NCBI GenBank assembly: GCA_964600385.1
Contig: CAZRJC010000004.1
Span: 1-64,000 of the forward strand
Length of the DNA: 64,000 nt
From: DMER64 sp964600385
GTDB lineage: Bacteria; Bacteroidota; Bacteroidia; Bacteroidales; UBA932
Reading direction: 5' to 3'
Below are positions 43,016-53,900 of the stretch, one piece after another; position 1 is the stretch's first letter; the number at the start of each line of letters is the position of its first letter. Under the pieces are notes generated by a model, which was given only the letters and a program-made list of their open reading frames with translations, did no database searches and was not told where the DNA came from. Made by a program: the position numbers and the translations under genes.

Positions 43016-43981
43016 TTATTTTGTAAGGGCACGGCGTCTTTTATCGGCGAAGCGGAAAGCAAAAGATATACCAAGTCCCGAGACAATATGCCATACTCCC
43101 CACCAGGCGGTGACAAAGAGCATACCACCCAATGCCAGTTCGGGAGGGAAAATCTTTGGGTTGAACAGCAGCACCAGACCCAGACCCGAGTTCTGAATGC
43201 CCACTTCTATGGTCAGGGTCCGGCGGTCTTTTGAGGGTAATCTGAATACCGAACCGGTTGTATATCCTATACTCAGCGCCAAAGCGTTATGTATGAGTAC
43301 TATGATGAAAATATAGAAAATATAGTTCAGGAAAAGATTAAAATTATTACTGAAGGACAGTACGACCATGCCAATAAAGAAAAGAAGAGAAAAATACTGG
43401 AAGGGTTTTTTCATTTTTTCTGCAATCTTCGGGAAAAAACGCACAAATAGCATTCCCAGAACCAAAGGAATTCCCAACAGGATGAAAACAGTCTCCAATG
43501 TCTGCCATACATCAATATGCAACGGTTGCAGGGCGGCATCGGCGTAGCGGCTCAGGAATTTGGTGTACAGACCTCCCCAGAATGCAAAATTAAACGGTGT
43601 GATCACTGTGGCACCCAGGGTGGTAATAGCGGTAAGCGAGACGGATAGTTCCACATTGGCCTTAGAAAGCGAAGACATGAAATTGGAAATATTCCCTCCC
43701 GGGCACGAGGCCACCAGAATCATGCCCATTGCCACCATGGGGGTGATCTGATTCCTGAAAAGAAGGATCAGCAGGAAAGTCATGGCCGGTAAAAGAAACC
43801 ACTGGCAAAAAAGTCCAATTATGGCCGATTTGGGGCGGGCAAACACTGTCTTGAATTCAGACGGGTTAATTCCCAGGGCCACACCAAACATTACCAGGGC
43901 TAAAACGATATTGATGATTTTCATTCCACCGGCAGAGAAATTAAGCCGGATGTTGTCCAGGTTTAGCAGTTGTTCATACAT
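43016..43981 (-). CDS. Bile acid:sodium symporter family (BASS) protein
   Basis: A 321-residue membrane protein with nine to ten hydrophobic segments. The family motif CPGGNISNFMSSLSKANVEL lies near residues 95-115, followed by EVGIQNSGLGLVLLF, the region that binds sodium. Bacterial homologues carry organic anions, pantoate or bile acids; the substrate here is unknown. It is transcribed in front of the acyltransferase gene (7-bp gap) and has a TATCTTTG box 5 nt before its ATG. Confidence 0.9.
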   Translation of the reverse strand: MYEQLLNLDNIRLNFSAGGMKIINIVLALVMFGVALGINPSEFKTVFARPKSAIIGLFCQWFLLPAMTFLLILLFRNQITPMVAMGMILVASCPGGNISNFMSSLSKANVELSVSLTAITTLGATVITPFNFAFWGGLYTKFLSRYADAALQPLHIDVWQTLETVFILLGIPLVLGMLFVRFFPKIAEKMKKPFQYFSLLFFIGMVVLSFSNNFNLFLNYIFYIFIIVLIHNALALSIGYTTGSVFRLPSKDRRTLTIEVGIQNSGLGLVLLFNPKIFPPELALGGMLFVTAWWGVWHIVSGLGISFAFRFADKRRRALTK

Positions 43982-43986
43982 GGCTG

Positions 43987-43994
43987 CAAAGATA
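43987..43994 (-). promoter_or_regulatory. -7 box TATCTTTG, 5 nt before symporter start
   Basis: Exact TAnnTTTG on the minus strand, separated from ATG 43981 by CAGCC. Confidence 0.4.
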
Positions 43995-44021
43995 AAAACT
44001 TTTGCCGACCATACGGAAATA

Positions 44022-44059
44022 GACCCGTAAAGATGTTCATAAAAGACACTTTACGGGTC
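44022..44059 (-). terminator. Possible terminator after the GH3 gene
   Basis: Arms GACCCGTAAAG (44022-44032) and CTTTACGGGTC (44049-44059) are perfectly complementary over 11 bp with a 16-nt loop. The minus-strand T-run that follows is short (CTATTT), so termination may be weak. It lies 36 bp beyond the GH3 stop. Confidence 0.45.
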
Positions 44060-44095
44060 ATTTCCTCCGGGAAAGGAGGGTCACCAACCTAAAAA

Positions 44096-46342
44096 CTATT
44101 TTATCTCGAAAGTCAATGGTTCTCCGGACATGCTGTCACCGGCCACCCAGAGCCGGAATTCTCCCGGTTCAACCGTTTTTTTCATATTCAGATCCCAGAA
44201 GGCCAATTCAGTAACGGGGATCTTCATGGTAATACTTCTGGTTTCACCCGGGTTGAGGGATATCCGTGTAAAACCCTTTAATTCTTTGACAGGTCTTGTT
44301 ACAGAGCCAACCATGTCACGAACATAGATCTGTGCCACTTCCGTCCCGCTTACCGTCCCGGTGTTGGACAAATCAAAGCTGACCGTAATAGTATCTTCTT
44401 TGGTATAGTTTACTTTGTCTATCTGCACATTGGTGTAGGCGAAAGAAGTGTAGGAAAGACCAAATCCGAACGGGAACAAAGGATCCGCCCCGGCATCGAG
44501 GTAAAAACTGGTATTCCCCAATGAAGTCTGGCCGGCCCGCATAGGAATGTCCTTGAGTGATGTCTCGTTGCCCTGGTAAGGTCTGCCAGTCATGTTGTGA
44601 TTGTAGTACAGGGGAATCTGACCGGAAGTTTTTGGAAACGTAACGGGCAGTTTTCCACTGGGAACGGCTGCTCCAAAAATCAGGTCGGCCAATGCGGGTC
44701 CGCCCATTGTACCCGGGTGGAAGGAAAACAGGAGCGCATTGCTGTTTTCAAGGTCCCTGCCTATGGTAAGGGCTCTGCCGGCCATTACTACCGTAATCAC
44801 TCGTTTCCCGGTGTTTTTCAATCCGGCCAGCAAGTTGCTCTGCTCTCCCACGAGATTAAGATTGGCCAGGCAATGAGCCTCGCCGGAAAGAATGGCTTCT
44901 TCCCCGACAAAAGCCAGTACGATATCTGCCCTGCGTGCGGCGGCCACGGCCTTTGCTATACCCTGAGGATTTTCCTCACGGGAATAAGTAAGTCCCGGTT
45001 CATGGATTATCGTATGGGTTGCCCCGTATAACTCGCGTAATGCCTCAAGAGGTGTGACAGTGGCTTCACTGTCTCCGTCAAATGCCCAGGTCCCGAGCTG
45101 ATCATGACCGGCATCGGCCATGGGACCGGTCACCAGAATGGTTTTTATTTGTTTTGCATCGAGCGGAAGTGTTCCGTCGTTCTTCAACAACACCGCGCTT
45201 TCAATAACTGTCTGTCTTGCAGCATCGAGGTGTTCCGGGGCATAAAACACTTCTTTATACTTTTCTGTGTTTTCCAGGTACGGGTGATCAAATAATCCCA
45301 GTTGAAATTTAATGCGCAGGATATTTCGCACAGCATCATCAATACTGCGTTCGCTGACCTTGCCTTCCTTCACCAACTCTTTCAGGTGGGAAATAAAGGA
45401 AAAGGACATCATGTCCATATCCACTCCGGCATTAACCGACAGTGCGGCGGCATCTTTGGCGTCTTTAGCAAAACCATGAGCAATCATTTCTGTTGCCGAG
45501 CTCCAGTCGGACACCACTAATCCGTTGAATTGCCATTCGTCCCTGAGAATGTTTCTCAGCAGGAATGTGTTTGCGGTAGAGGGAACCCCGTCGTTATCGT
45601 TGAAAGAGGTCATGAGGGTGAGTGCCCCGGCTTTAACCGCAGCTTCGAACGGAGGAAGGTAAACGTTACGAAGAAGCCGTTCGGAAAGGAATGTGGAATT
45701 GTAATCCCGGCCGCCTTCCGCTGCTCCGTAACCAACAAAATGTTTAATGCATGCAGCCATGGACGTGGGTTCGTCATTGGACGCTCCCTGATACCCTCTT
45801 ACAAAGGCTGCTCCCATAACGGAAGTTAGATAAGTGTCTTCGCCTGAACCTTCTGCTATCCTTCCCCAACGGGAATCTCTCGCAATATCGAGCATGGGGG
45901 AAAAGGTCCAGCGAACGCCCACAGAAGTAGCTTCCACTGCGGCTATTCTGGCTCCCTTCTCTGCCAAAGCAGGATCGAAGGTTGCGGCTATACCCAGCGG
46001 AATGGGGAAGAGGGTCTTGAAGCCGTGTATGACGTCCCTGCCCACGAGTAAAGGAATGCCCAGCCTGGACTCTTCCACTGCAACACGTTGAAATTCGTTG
46101 ATTATCAATGGGTCTACCACGTTTAATACAGATCCAACCTGACCCCCGCGTATGGCATCGGTCAGTTTGTCATCCATATTTGAACTGGACAGCTGGTTCA
46201 TTTGCCCGATTTTCTCGTCGAGTGTCATTTTTGCCAGAAGATCCTCAACTTTTTTCTCAACAGCGGCATCGGGCCCGGAGATTCCGTGGTGACAGGATAC
46301 GGCCAACACGGCCAATAAACATATAATGGATATCTTATTCAT
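44096..46342 (-). CDS. GH3 beta-glucosidase lipoprotein
   Basis: A 748-residue glycoside hydrolase family 3 enzyme, exported and lipidated (MNKISIICLLAVLAVSCHHG). The N-terminal barrel contains KMTLDEKIGQM, RLGIPLLVGRDVIHG, KHFVGYGAAEGGRDYN and the nucleophile Asp in LVVSDWSSATEM; the C-terminal fibronectin-III-like domain has FPFGFGLSYTSFAY. It would release glucose from oligosaccharides made by the GH16 enzyme. The gene starts just after GH16 (TAATG overlap with an in-frame ATG at 46363), so both are coupled. Confidence 0.93.
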   Translation of the reverse strand: MNKISIICLLAVLAVSCHHGISGPDAAVEKKVEDLLAKMTLDEKIGQMNQLSSSNMDDKLTDAIRGGQVGSVLNVVDPLIINEFQRVAVEESRLGIPLLVGRDVIHGFKTLFPIPLGIAATFDPALAEKGARIAAVEATSVGVRWTFSPMLDIARDSRWGRIAEGSGEDTYLTSVMGAAFVRGYQGASNDEPTSMAACIKHFVGYGAAEGGRDYNSTFLSERLLRNVYLPPFEAAVKAGALTLMTSFNDNDGVPSTANTFLLRNILRDEWQFNGLVVSDWSSATEMIAHGFAKDAKDAAALSVNAGVDMDMMSFSFISHLKELVKEGKVSERSIDDAVRNILRIKFQLGLFDHPYLENTEKYKEVFYAPEHLDAARQTVIESAVLLKNDGTLPLDAKQIKTILVTGPMADAGHDQLGTWAFDGDSEATVTPLEALRELYGATHTIIHEPGLTYSREENPQGIAKAVAAARRADIVLAFVGEEAILSGEAHCLANLNLVGEQSNLLAGLKNTGKRVITVVMAGRALTIGRDLENSNALLFSFHPGTMGGPALADLIFGAAVPSGKLPVTFPKTSGQIPLYYNHNMTGRPYQGNETSLKDIPMRAGQTSLGNTSFYLDAGADPLFPFGFGLSYTSFAYTNVQIDKVNYTKEDTITVSFDLSNTGTVSGTEVAQIYVRDMVGSVTRPVKELKGFTRISLNPGETRSITMKIPVTELAFWDLNMKKTVEPGEFRLWVAGDSMSGEPLTFEIK

Positions 46343-46362
46343 AAACGATGATTCATTAAGCA

Positions 46363-47472
46363 TTATTTTTTCTGAAAGACACGCACATAATCAATTTCAT
46401 ATGTGGCGGGAAGGCAGGAAGGATCCACACCCTGTGCGCCGCCCCAGTTCCCTCCCCAGGCCAGGTTCAGTTTCAGATAGAACGGTTTATAGAAAGGCCA
46501 GGAATCGTAAATGCCCTTTTTATCGTTCATGAAAGTAAAGTAGCGAACTCCGTCGATGTATGCGAATATATAATCTTCGGTCCATTCAACGGCATACACG
46601 TGAAATTCAGATTGGGCCGAGGCCACAAATTTTTCAGCTGTTTTCTGTGTCCCGATAGCGTGATTGTAGGCTTTGCAATGTATGGATGAACTTACATAGT
46701 TCGGCCTGTAACCTACTTCTTCCATAATATCTATTTCGCCGTCATCCGGCCATGCGGTAAAATTCTTGGGCATCATCCAGAAAGCGGGCCATGTACCTTT
46801 TCCCACAGGAAGTTTCAGTCTGGCTTCGAAGTATCCGTAAGTCCAGCTTCGTGCCGTGTTCATCCTTACAGAAAGCACTTCGGTTCCTGACTGACGTGCA
46901 ACGATCTTTAATGTCCCGCCGGAAACATGTGCGCAAGTATCTTTTCCCTCTATGGCAGGAATATAACGCTGAATCTCGTTATTTCCCCAGCCTCCGCCAC
47001 CTGTTTCAAACCACCACTCAGAGGTATTGAGCCGGTCAAATTCGTCTTGCCATACAAGTTTATAACCCTGTGGAACATCAACGGACGGATCATTTATCGT
47101 TGCGGTATCTTCCGGATTCAAATGCTGCATGAGTTGAAGCTCTTTTTTATAATCTCCCGACCTGAAAGTAATCAGAGCGTTCCTGTCCTTGGCCGTGTTA
47201 TTGGCCGTAGTACTTACCTTAACGGTTGAGGACCCCTTGAGCCCGCCGGTAGGGGAAACGTTGCACCATGTTTCAGAGGATGATACGCCCCATTCGGCGT
47301 CTGACGTAACGGTCATAGTCTGCGATCCCTGCAGGTGATCAAAAACCATCTGCGAAACGGAAAGAGATATTTGCGGCTGTGCAGGCACCTCCGGATCCTC
47401 TCCCTGTGTTCCGTTGCAGGCGCAGGTAACCGTTCCAATGGCCAGTATAATTATAAAAAAGAGCTTTCTCAT
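46363..47472 (-). CDS. GH16 endo-beta-glucanase with BACON domain
   Basis: A 369-residue lipoprotein (MRKLFFIIILAIGTVTCAC). Residues about 35-120 are a BACON carbohydrate-binding-type domain (DAEWGVSSSETWCNVSPTGG). Residues about 135-369 are the GH16 fold with catalytic GEIDIMEEVG and the WQDEFDRLNTSEWWFETGG start typical of laminarinases. It should cut beta-1,3 or mixed-linkage glucans. Lies 14 bp after the surface protein gene and continues into GH3. Confidence 0.93.
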   Translation of the reverse strand: MRKLFFIIILAIGTVTCACNGTQGEDPEVPAQPQISLSVSQMVFDHLQGSQTMTVTSDAEWGVSSSETWCNVSPTGGLKGSSTVKVSTTANNTAKDRNALITFRSGDYKKELQLMQHLNPEDTATINDPSVDVPQGYKLVWQDEFDRLNTSEWWFETGGGGWGNNEIQRYIPAIEGKDTCAHVSGGTLKIVARQSGTEVLSVRMNTARSWTYGYFEARLKLPVGKGTWPAFWMMPKNFTAWPDDGEIDIMEEVGYRPNYVSSSIHCKAYNHAIGTQKTAEKFVASAQSEFHVYAVEWTEDYIFAYIDGVRYFTFMNDKKGIYDSWPFYKPFYLKLNLAWGGNWGGAQGVDPSCLPATYEIDYVRVFQKK

Positions 47473-47486
47473 GTCTTATAATGTGT

Positions 47487-49370
47487 TTAGTTTACAAATC
47501 TTTGGAAACGGTAATGCCATGCAATTGCTCCGTTATCCGTGACGAGTTCCATAACGTAAGGAGTCATCTTGGTAATCCGGTAGACCGGATTGGCCAGTGT
47601 GGCAGCATTTGGAATATAGCTTACAAATGTATTGGCCGGCCAGGTAATGACACCCTCTGCAAATTGGAATGTAGTGGTTTGTTTTTCCACAGGAACCTGG
47701 TAGTCGTTGTTTTGAACACCGTCCCACAATTCGGAATGGAATCCGCACTCCCAGTTACAATAAATGGTGCCGCCTTTACCCGGATCGAATACATACGAAC
47801 CGTCAGAGGCAAAGGTAAGTATATCGTCGTACAATCCCTGATCGGCTTTTTCGTTTGGACCTGCGCTCCACCAATCCAGCCCGTTGCCGCCGCTGGGACC
47901 GCAACCAAAGTGCCCCTGAACGGAAGGCTCCCAGGTCCATGCGCCGAGCATGCCTGTTGCAAAGTCCGAGGCTGCCATTTCATCTCCTTCGAAGGAAGCA
48001 GGCACAAACATGTAGTGCCAGGTGATACCGGCATCGTCAATGGCCAGTTCCAGCAGGTTGGCCGAGATATTCAATACCCTGAAACGAGGCGTAGTAAATG
48101 CGCCCGGATTGGGGACATATCCTACGATTGTCTGAGAGGGGAATTCCAGGTAGGTAACGCCTCCTTCCGAAGACAGAGTCCAGGTGGAAGTCTGTTTTTC
48201 AAAAGGTATCTGGTAATCGTTCCCGTCGTTCGGATTAAGATCCGGACGTACACCGCTGTCTTTGTTTACATAAACAGTTCCGCCGGCTCCGGGATCCATG
48301 GTAAAGGTACCGTCGGCGGCAAAGGTAAGAACGTCGTCATACAGGCCGCAGTTGGTTTTTTCCATGGCATTGGCGCTCCACCAGTTCAGACCTTCCGTTC
48401 CGGGCTCGCCGCAACCCAGGTGTCCTTTGGCCATATAGTGCCATTTCCAGGCTTTGGATGTGCCGCCGGTCAATTTATCGGCGTCGGAAAGGGACGCGTT
48501 AGGATCCGAAGGTATGAAGCGATAATGCCATGCAATGTTTCCGTTGTCTACCACCAGTTCCATGGCCGAGGCCGAGAGGGAAATCACCCGGTAAGTCGGG
48601 TTGGTCAAAGCTTCGGGGTTGGGAATATAGCCAACATGAGTGGGGGAGGGGAATTTCAAATACAGGTTGTCACCGTCTTTTTCAAAAGTAAAAGTACTGT
48701 TGATCACAGCAGCCGGAGCTACATAGTCGCCCGATTCCGGTTTGAATGACGTTTCGTATCCCGAATCGGCATTCACATAAATCATTCCGTCCACCGGATC
48801 GAATTTATAGGTACCGTTCGAATAGAAGGTGAGCTGATCGTCATACATGCTTAGTCCGGCTTTTTCGTTGGGACCTGCACTCCACCAGTCAAGACCGTTG
48901 CTTCCGGAAGGACCGCAACCCAGGTGGCCCTTGGTTGCTGCATCCATCACCCAAACTTTTTCTGAGCCTCCGGTAATGAAGCGCATGTCGTCAGCGGGAT
49001 CATAGGGAGCAACGTAATCGAATTCCACAATGAATTCAATGACCTTAGAACCGTCCGATATGCCGTGAGAATTAAGCGCTTTCACTTCTACCTGATAGGT
49101 CCCTGCCTTTTTGTAAGTTTTACTTACCCGGCTTTTTGTAATATATTCCGTACCGTTGAATATGAATACAGGGGTTGTACCCTGAGGTGCCGTATATTCA
49201 AATTCTACAGTGGTGAGAAAATGTTCGTCATACGTGATATTCACCGACACTTCAATGTCGGCTGCCTTGGGGATCAGGCTTTTGTCCGGTTTCAGGTATT
49301 CGGCCTGAGTACAGGCGAATAGCAGAGGCAAGACAAAAACCCAGGCAAGTTTGTTTATTATCTTTTTCAT
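47487..49370 (-). CDS. Surface glycan-binding lipoprotein with three repeats
   Basis: A 627-residue lipoprotein (Cys20 in LLFACTQAE). A PKD-like region occupies about 35-120 (TYKKAGTYQVEVKALNSHG). Three tandem units follow, 126-287, 298-456 and 468-622. Each has GHLGCG-xxG-xNGLDWWSAxxxEK, then LYDDxLTF, a Gly-rich turn, VGYIPNPxAxTxPxxR and AWHYRF. In the SusC-SusD-surface protein-GH16-GH3 order it should be the glycan-binding protein of the locus, where repeats add binding sites. The Trp pair in each unit is a likely sugar platform. Not assigned to a named family. Confidence 0.8.
   Translation of the reverse strand: MKKIINKLAWVFVLPLLFACTQAEYLKPDKSLIPKAADIEVSVNITYDEHFLTTVEFEYTAPQGTTPVFIFNGTEYITKSRVSKTYKKAGTYQVEVKALNSHGISDGSKVIEFIVEFDYVAPYDPADDMRFITGGSEKVWVMDAATKGHLGCGPSGSNGLDWWSAGPNEKAGLSMYDDQLTFYSNGTYKFDPVDGMIYVNADSGYETSFKPESGDYVAPAAVINSTFTFEKDGDNLYLKFPSPTHVGYIPNPEALTNPTYRVISLSASAMELVVDNGNIAWHYRFIPSDPNASLSDADKLTGGTSKAWKWHYMAKGHLGCGEPGTEGLNWWSANAMEKTNCGLYDDVLTFAADGTFTMDPGAGGTVYVNKDSGVRPDLNPNDGNDYQIPFEKQTSTWTLSSEGGVTYLEFPSQTIVGYVPNPGAFTTPRFRVLNISANLLELAIDDAGITWHYMFVPASFEGDEMAASDFATGMLGAWTWEPSVQGHFGCGPSGGNGLDWWSAGPNEKADQGLYDDILTFASDGSYVFDPGKGGTIYCNWECGFHSELWDGVQNNDYQVPVEKQTTTFQFAEGVITWPANTFVSYIPNAATLANPVYRITKMTPYVMELVTDNGAIAWHYRFQRFVN
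47505..48995 (-). repeat. Three tandem internal repeats in surface protein
   Basis: Units at 48995-48510, 48479-48003 and 47969-47505, about 155-160 codons each, encode near-copies of one domain. Units 1 and 3 share HxGCGPSGxNGLDWWSAGPNEK nearly unchanged; unit 2 has diverged more (HLGCGEPGTEGLNWWSANAMEK). Confidence 0.85.
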
Positions 49371-49396
49371 AAATTCACACTTTAAGGATTATGATC

Positions 49397-50902
49397 TTAA
49401 TAGGGATTTTGAGTTAATGTCCCTGCACTCCTGTCTATCTCGGACTGGGGTATGGGCCAGTATTTCTTATTTGCAGACCAATCGGCCGTGCGATACAGGT
49501 GATTGGCTCCGGTAAGTACACTAGCTGCTTTTCCGGTACGCACCAGATCCCAGTAGCGTTTGCCTTCGCCTACAAATTCCAGGTGACGTTCATCAATAAT
49601 ATTATCCAGTGTGGCGGCTATTGATGGAACCTGTGCACGTGTGCGGATGGCGTTCAGATATGTTTCTGCACTGCCCGATCCGGCTCCCCGGACAATCAGT
49701 TCGGCTGCATTCAGCAATGTTTCTGCATAACGGTATATACGTTGGTTGTTGCCGTAATTCAGATTCGGGTCTGCCGTATAACCATGGTTCCCGCCTTTTC
49801 TTCCTATGTATTTAAAGAGGAAATAGCCGCTATCCTGCCAGCGTGCGGTATAACTTGCACCGGTTTCAGCTGCGTGTTTGGAGAAGTTGAGAATACCTCC
49901 GTCGCGGCGAATATCGTTTTGGTCGTACATTTCATAGGCCGATGCGGCAACAGGACTGAAACCCCAGCCATCACAGAAGGTATTGCCCACGTAGCCCGGA
50001 ATGCCTATGAGCACAGGGTATACAGATCCACCGGTTGCAATAGGTGCACCCCAGTCGCGTACGCCACCTTCGGAAATATAGTTGATCTCCCATATGGATT
50101 CGGGACTCCATTCGCCCGTTTCTTCCCATAAGCCGGCAAAATCACTTACCAGAGAATACTGCCCCGAATCAATGATTTCTTTCATATAGCCAAAGGCTTT
50201 TCCGTAGCGGGATTCGTCGTTCTGGTAGAGGACCATTTCTGTGAACAGCATATATGCCATAGCTTTGGTTACACGGCTTTCATTCCCGTAGGCAGCTTTC
50301 ATGGGCAGCCCTCCGTTAATGATAGCATCTTCCAATGTAGCTATGTTGTTGGCATATACTTCATCGGCAGGTATCTGGTCGCAGATGTAGGGGAAAGAAA
50401 GGTTCTGATCGTAATAGGGAATGTTTCCCCAGAACTTCCAGAGCAGATTGTAATAGTAAGCCTTCAGAACTTTTGCCTCGGCCACATAAAGTGCCTTGGT
50501 GGCGGCATCCATTTCAATGGCATCGGCCTTGGCTATTACAATGTTAGACCGGTTAATACCCGAATAAGCTATTGTCCATATCATATTGGGTACATCGGTA
50601 GGTGTAAGCGTATAATAATGAGTTTTTACAAGTATGGGCTGGTCACCTTCGTTGGACCCTCCGCAATAGATATCGTCTGCCATGATGTCGGACACCATGT
50701 TCAGTGAGTTGTACTGGTAGAAGTAATCGAACCATTGAAGAGGATCGTAAGCGGCCACCAGACCGGAATATAATCTTTCGGCAGAATTATAGTAATCGCT
50801 TTCCAAAATGGAATCCTTTGATTCAACTACAAGAAAATCATCAGAACAGGAGTAAAGACCCAGGGCGAATATCGTACTTAATAATAAAACTAATCTTTTC
50901 AT
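49397..50902 (-). CDS. susD: SusD/RagB family glycan-binding lipoprotein
   Basis: A 501-residue outer-membrane lipoprotein (lipobox LYSCSDDFL). SusD-type features are SAERLYSGLVAAYDPLQWFD, ALYVAEAKVLKAYYYNLLWKFWG, RIYRYAETLLNAAELIVRG and the C-terminal ERHLEFVGEGKRYWDLVRTG. It forms the lid of the TonB-linked transporter SusC, 20 bp downstream of it. The Trp-rich middle part suits beta-glucan binding. Confidence 0.95.
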   Translation of the reverse strand: MKRLVLLLSTIFALGLYSCSDDFLVVESKDSILESDYYNSAERLYSGLVAAYDPLQWFDYFYQYNSLNMVSDIMADDIYCGGSNEGDQPILVKTHYYTLTPTDVPNMIWTIAYSGINRSNIVIAKADAIEMDAATKALYVAEAKVLKAYYYNLLWKFWGNIPYYDQNLSFPYICDQIPADEVYANNIATLEDAIINGGLPMKAAYGNESRVTKAMAYMLFTEMVLYQNDESRYGKAFGYMKEIIDSGQYSLVSDFAGLWEETGEWSPESIWEINYISEGGVRDWGAPIATGGSVYPVLIGIPGYVGNTFCDGWGFSPVAASAYEMYDQNDIRRDGGILNFSKHAAETGASYTARWQDSGYFLFKYIGRKGGNHGYTADPNLNYGNNQRIYRYAETLLNAAELIVRGAGSGSAETYLNAIRTRAQVPSIAATLDNIIDERHLEFVGEGKRYWDLVRTGKAASVLTGANHLYRTADWSANKKYWPIPQSEIDRSAGTLTQNPY

Positions 50903-50921
50903 GTTATTTCTGTTTTAATGA

Positions 50922-53900
50922 TTAGAAAGTAAGATTTATACCCACTGTATAGACTTTGGATTGCGGATATACACCGCGGTCGATACCCAGGGAGGTGCCG
51001 CCCGATGCGATTTCCGGATCAAAGCCTGTATAATTGGTGAATGTCAACACGTTTTCACCGGAAAGATAAACCCTGAGGTTAGATATGAAGATCTTTCTGG
51101 TAAGGTGTTTGGGCAGGGTGTAGCCTAACTGAACATTTTTAAGACGCAGGTAAGAACCGTCTTCCACCCAAAGATCCGATGCACGCCAGTTCTCGTTGGC
51201 GCTTTCGAATGAATACCTCGGGAGCATGTTTGAGGTGCCTTCTCCTGTCCAGCGGTCCATCATATAACCGGGAAGGTTAATATAGTAAAGGTCGGTACGG
51301 CGGGTTACATTATAGACCTGAACGCCGTATACTCCCTGGAAGAAAGCATTGAAATCCAAACCTTTCCATTCGAATCCGAGATTAAACCCAAAACTCCAGT
51401 CGGGCATGCCCTTGCCAATAAAGGTACGGTCGTCATCATTGATTACGCCGTCGTTGTTCAGGTCAATGAAACGAACATCTCCCGGTTGAGCTTTCGGCTG
51501 AATCCCGGCTTCCACTTCTGACCAGTTCTGGTAGATTCCATCGGTTTTCCATCCGTAGAAGAAGGGGAAGGGATATCCGTTTTCGGCACGGGTAAGAGTT
51601 CCAATCTTATGTGAGTCATAATTGGCCCATCCGTTTTCGTTACCCAGTTCAACCAAAAGGTTGTCCAGGTAAGTAGCATTGCCACCCAGGTTGAAATTAA
51701 CCGATCCAATCTGGAAACGGTATCTGAGATCGAATTCCCATCCGGTGTTATCCATAACACCTACGTTCCCTGTGGGGGCGCTGTCACCTGAATAGGCAGG
51801 TACCGGTATATCCATGAGCATTCCGGTGGTCCGTTTCTTATACCAGTCTGCCGAGAAGGTAAGGGCACTCTTGATGAATGCCAGATCAAGACCAATGTTG
51901 GTCTGGGTGGATTCTTCCCATTTGATATCTGCATTGGCAAATCCGTTGGGTTTAGCCCCGGTGGCTACAACAGGGGGATTCCCGAAAGGATAGTTGTTTC
52001 CCGATGCCATTGTAGTGGTGTATCTGAACTGACCTATAGATTCATTACCGTTTTTACCCCAGGAAGCACGCAGCTTACCGCTGGTAAACCAATCGGGACG
52101 ATTCTTCAGGAACGATTCGTTGGTGAAGTTCCATCCAACGGAAGCCGAGGGGAAAATTGCGTAAAGGTTGTTGGCTCCGAAGTTTGATGAACCGTCACGG
52201 CGTATCGTAGCCTGGAGCATATAACGTTCGTCGTAGTTATAGCTTATACGGGCAAACAGAGAAGACAGACGGTGAGGTGTATAAACATACCCGCTTGCTG
52301 TTTGATATTCCTGTGTTCCCGTGGCGAAGCCAAGGTTGGCTTTATATGGGTCTTCTTCCTGGAGATAGCGGTTGCCACCAGACAGGCTCTGTCCCATATT
52401 GCCCTGGGCCGATTGACCTACAATTGCCTGAATACTGTGTTTGCCAAAAGATTTATCGTATGAAAGGACGTTTTCCACCTGCCATACCAGCGAGCGGTTC
52501 ATTGAAGACCAGACATCTGAATAATCGCGGTTGTTCTTTGTGGAGAGATAATAGGCCGGACTCCATCCGTCGCTGCCCCAGAAAGAAAGATCTGTACCGA
52601 ATGAACTCTTGAACTTCAGGTTATCCCAGATAGCCAGTTCTGCCCAGAAGTTAGAAACAAACTTGTCTGAGTTGCCTTTAGATCCGGGAAGACTCAACGA
52701 AGCCAACGGGTTGACCATCTCGTTATAAATACTTCCTTCAACAATGCTGAACGGTTTGCCGTTCCTTGGATCTTTCACGGCAGCAGGATGTTCGGCCATA
52801 AGTGTTTCGGGATCATCTGCATATACCTTAAGAGTAGGGGCCATACCCAGAGCCGAGCCCAGGGGACCGCCAAATTCCGAGTTGGTAGTGATACCGAACG
52901 AAGTGGTACGCGAATAGGCAACATTCACACCCATGGTAAATTTATGGAGGAAGTTGCGTTTGGCCGATTCGTCCATCAGATTATAAGTGGTATTGGTTCT
53001 AATGGTCAGACGTTCGTAATTGGAACGGTTGAAATTACCTCCCACAATACCGTCTTGTTTCAGATAGCCGGCCGATACGTAATAATTCACTTTGTCGGAT
53101 GCTCCGCTTATTGTAAGCTGATGGCTCATTTGCGGGGCGTTGTAATTGAAGATTTCTTTTTGCCAGTCAGTGCCTTCTCCTAAAGCATAGGGGTCTGCAT
53201 ATACAGGAGCCTTACCTTGAGCAAGATAGCCTTCGTTCATGAGAATGGCATATTCAGTAGCATTCAGAACATCGTACTCTTTCCAGGGATTTTGCACCCC
53301 GTAAGAAAAGTCGTAACTGACACGGGCTGCTCCTTTCTGACCCGACTTGGTTGTTACCAGGATAACCCCGTTGGCAGCACGTGCTCCGTAAACGGCACCC
53401 GAGGCGGCGTCTTTGAGCACTTCAATAGATTGGATATCCGAAGGGTTCAGATAATCTATTCCTCCGCCAATTGGCATTCCGTCTACAATATACAGAGGTT
53501 CTGAATTGTTGATGGTTCCCACACCACGAACGCGGACTCTTGACGAAGAACCCGGTTGTCCCGAAGATGAAGTAACCGTTACCCCCGAGGTCAGACCTTT
53601 GAGAGCGTTATCCACGCGCAAAGGGGCCACATTTTTGAGATCGTCTGCCGATACTTTGGCAATGGAGGCCGTTACAACACTTTTTTTCTGTGTGCCGTAA
53701 CCGACCACAACCACTTCATCAAGGCTGGCCGAATCTTCTTCCAGGATTACATTGATTACAGTTGCCCCGTTAACCGGGATAACCTGTGTTTTATAGCCTA
53801 TGTAAGAGAAGTTCAGGGTACTGTTTGCGGGAACTGTAATGGTATATTTACCATCTATGTCCGAGGACACTCCGTTTATAGTACCTGCTTCAACTACATA

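Noticed and set aside
23071..43981. Choloylglycine-hydrolase-family enzyme and bile-acid-symporter-family protein as a bile-acid pathway
   Set aside because: They lie 19 kb apart in different operons, and both families have many non-bile substrates.
47481..48749. Long plus-strand frame of 422 codons antisense to the surface lipoprotein
   Set aside because: The minus strand encodes a three-repeat lipoprotein with signal and conserved motifs; the antisense frame follows from its codon pattern and has no domain.
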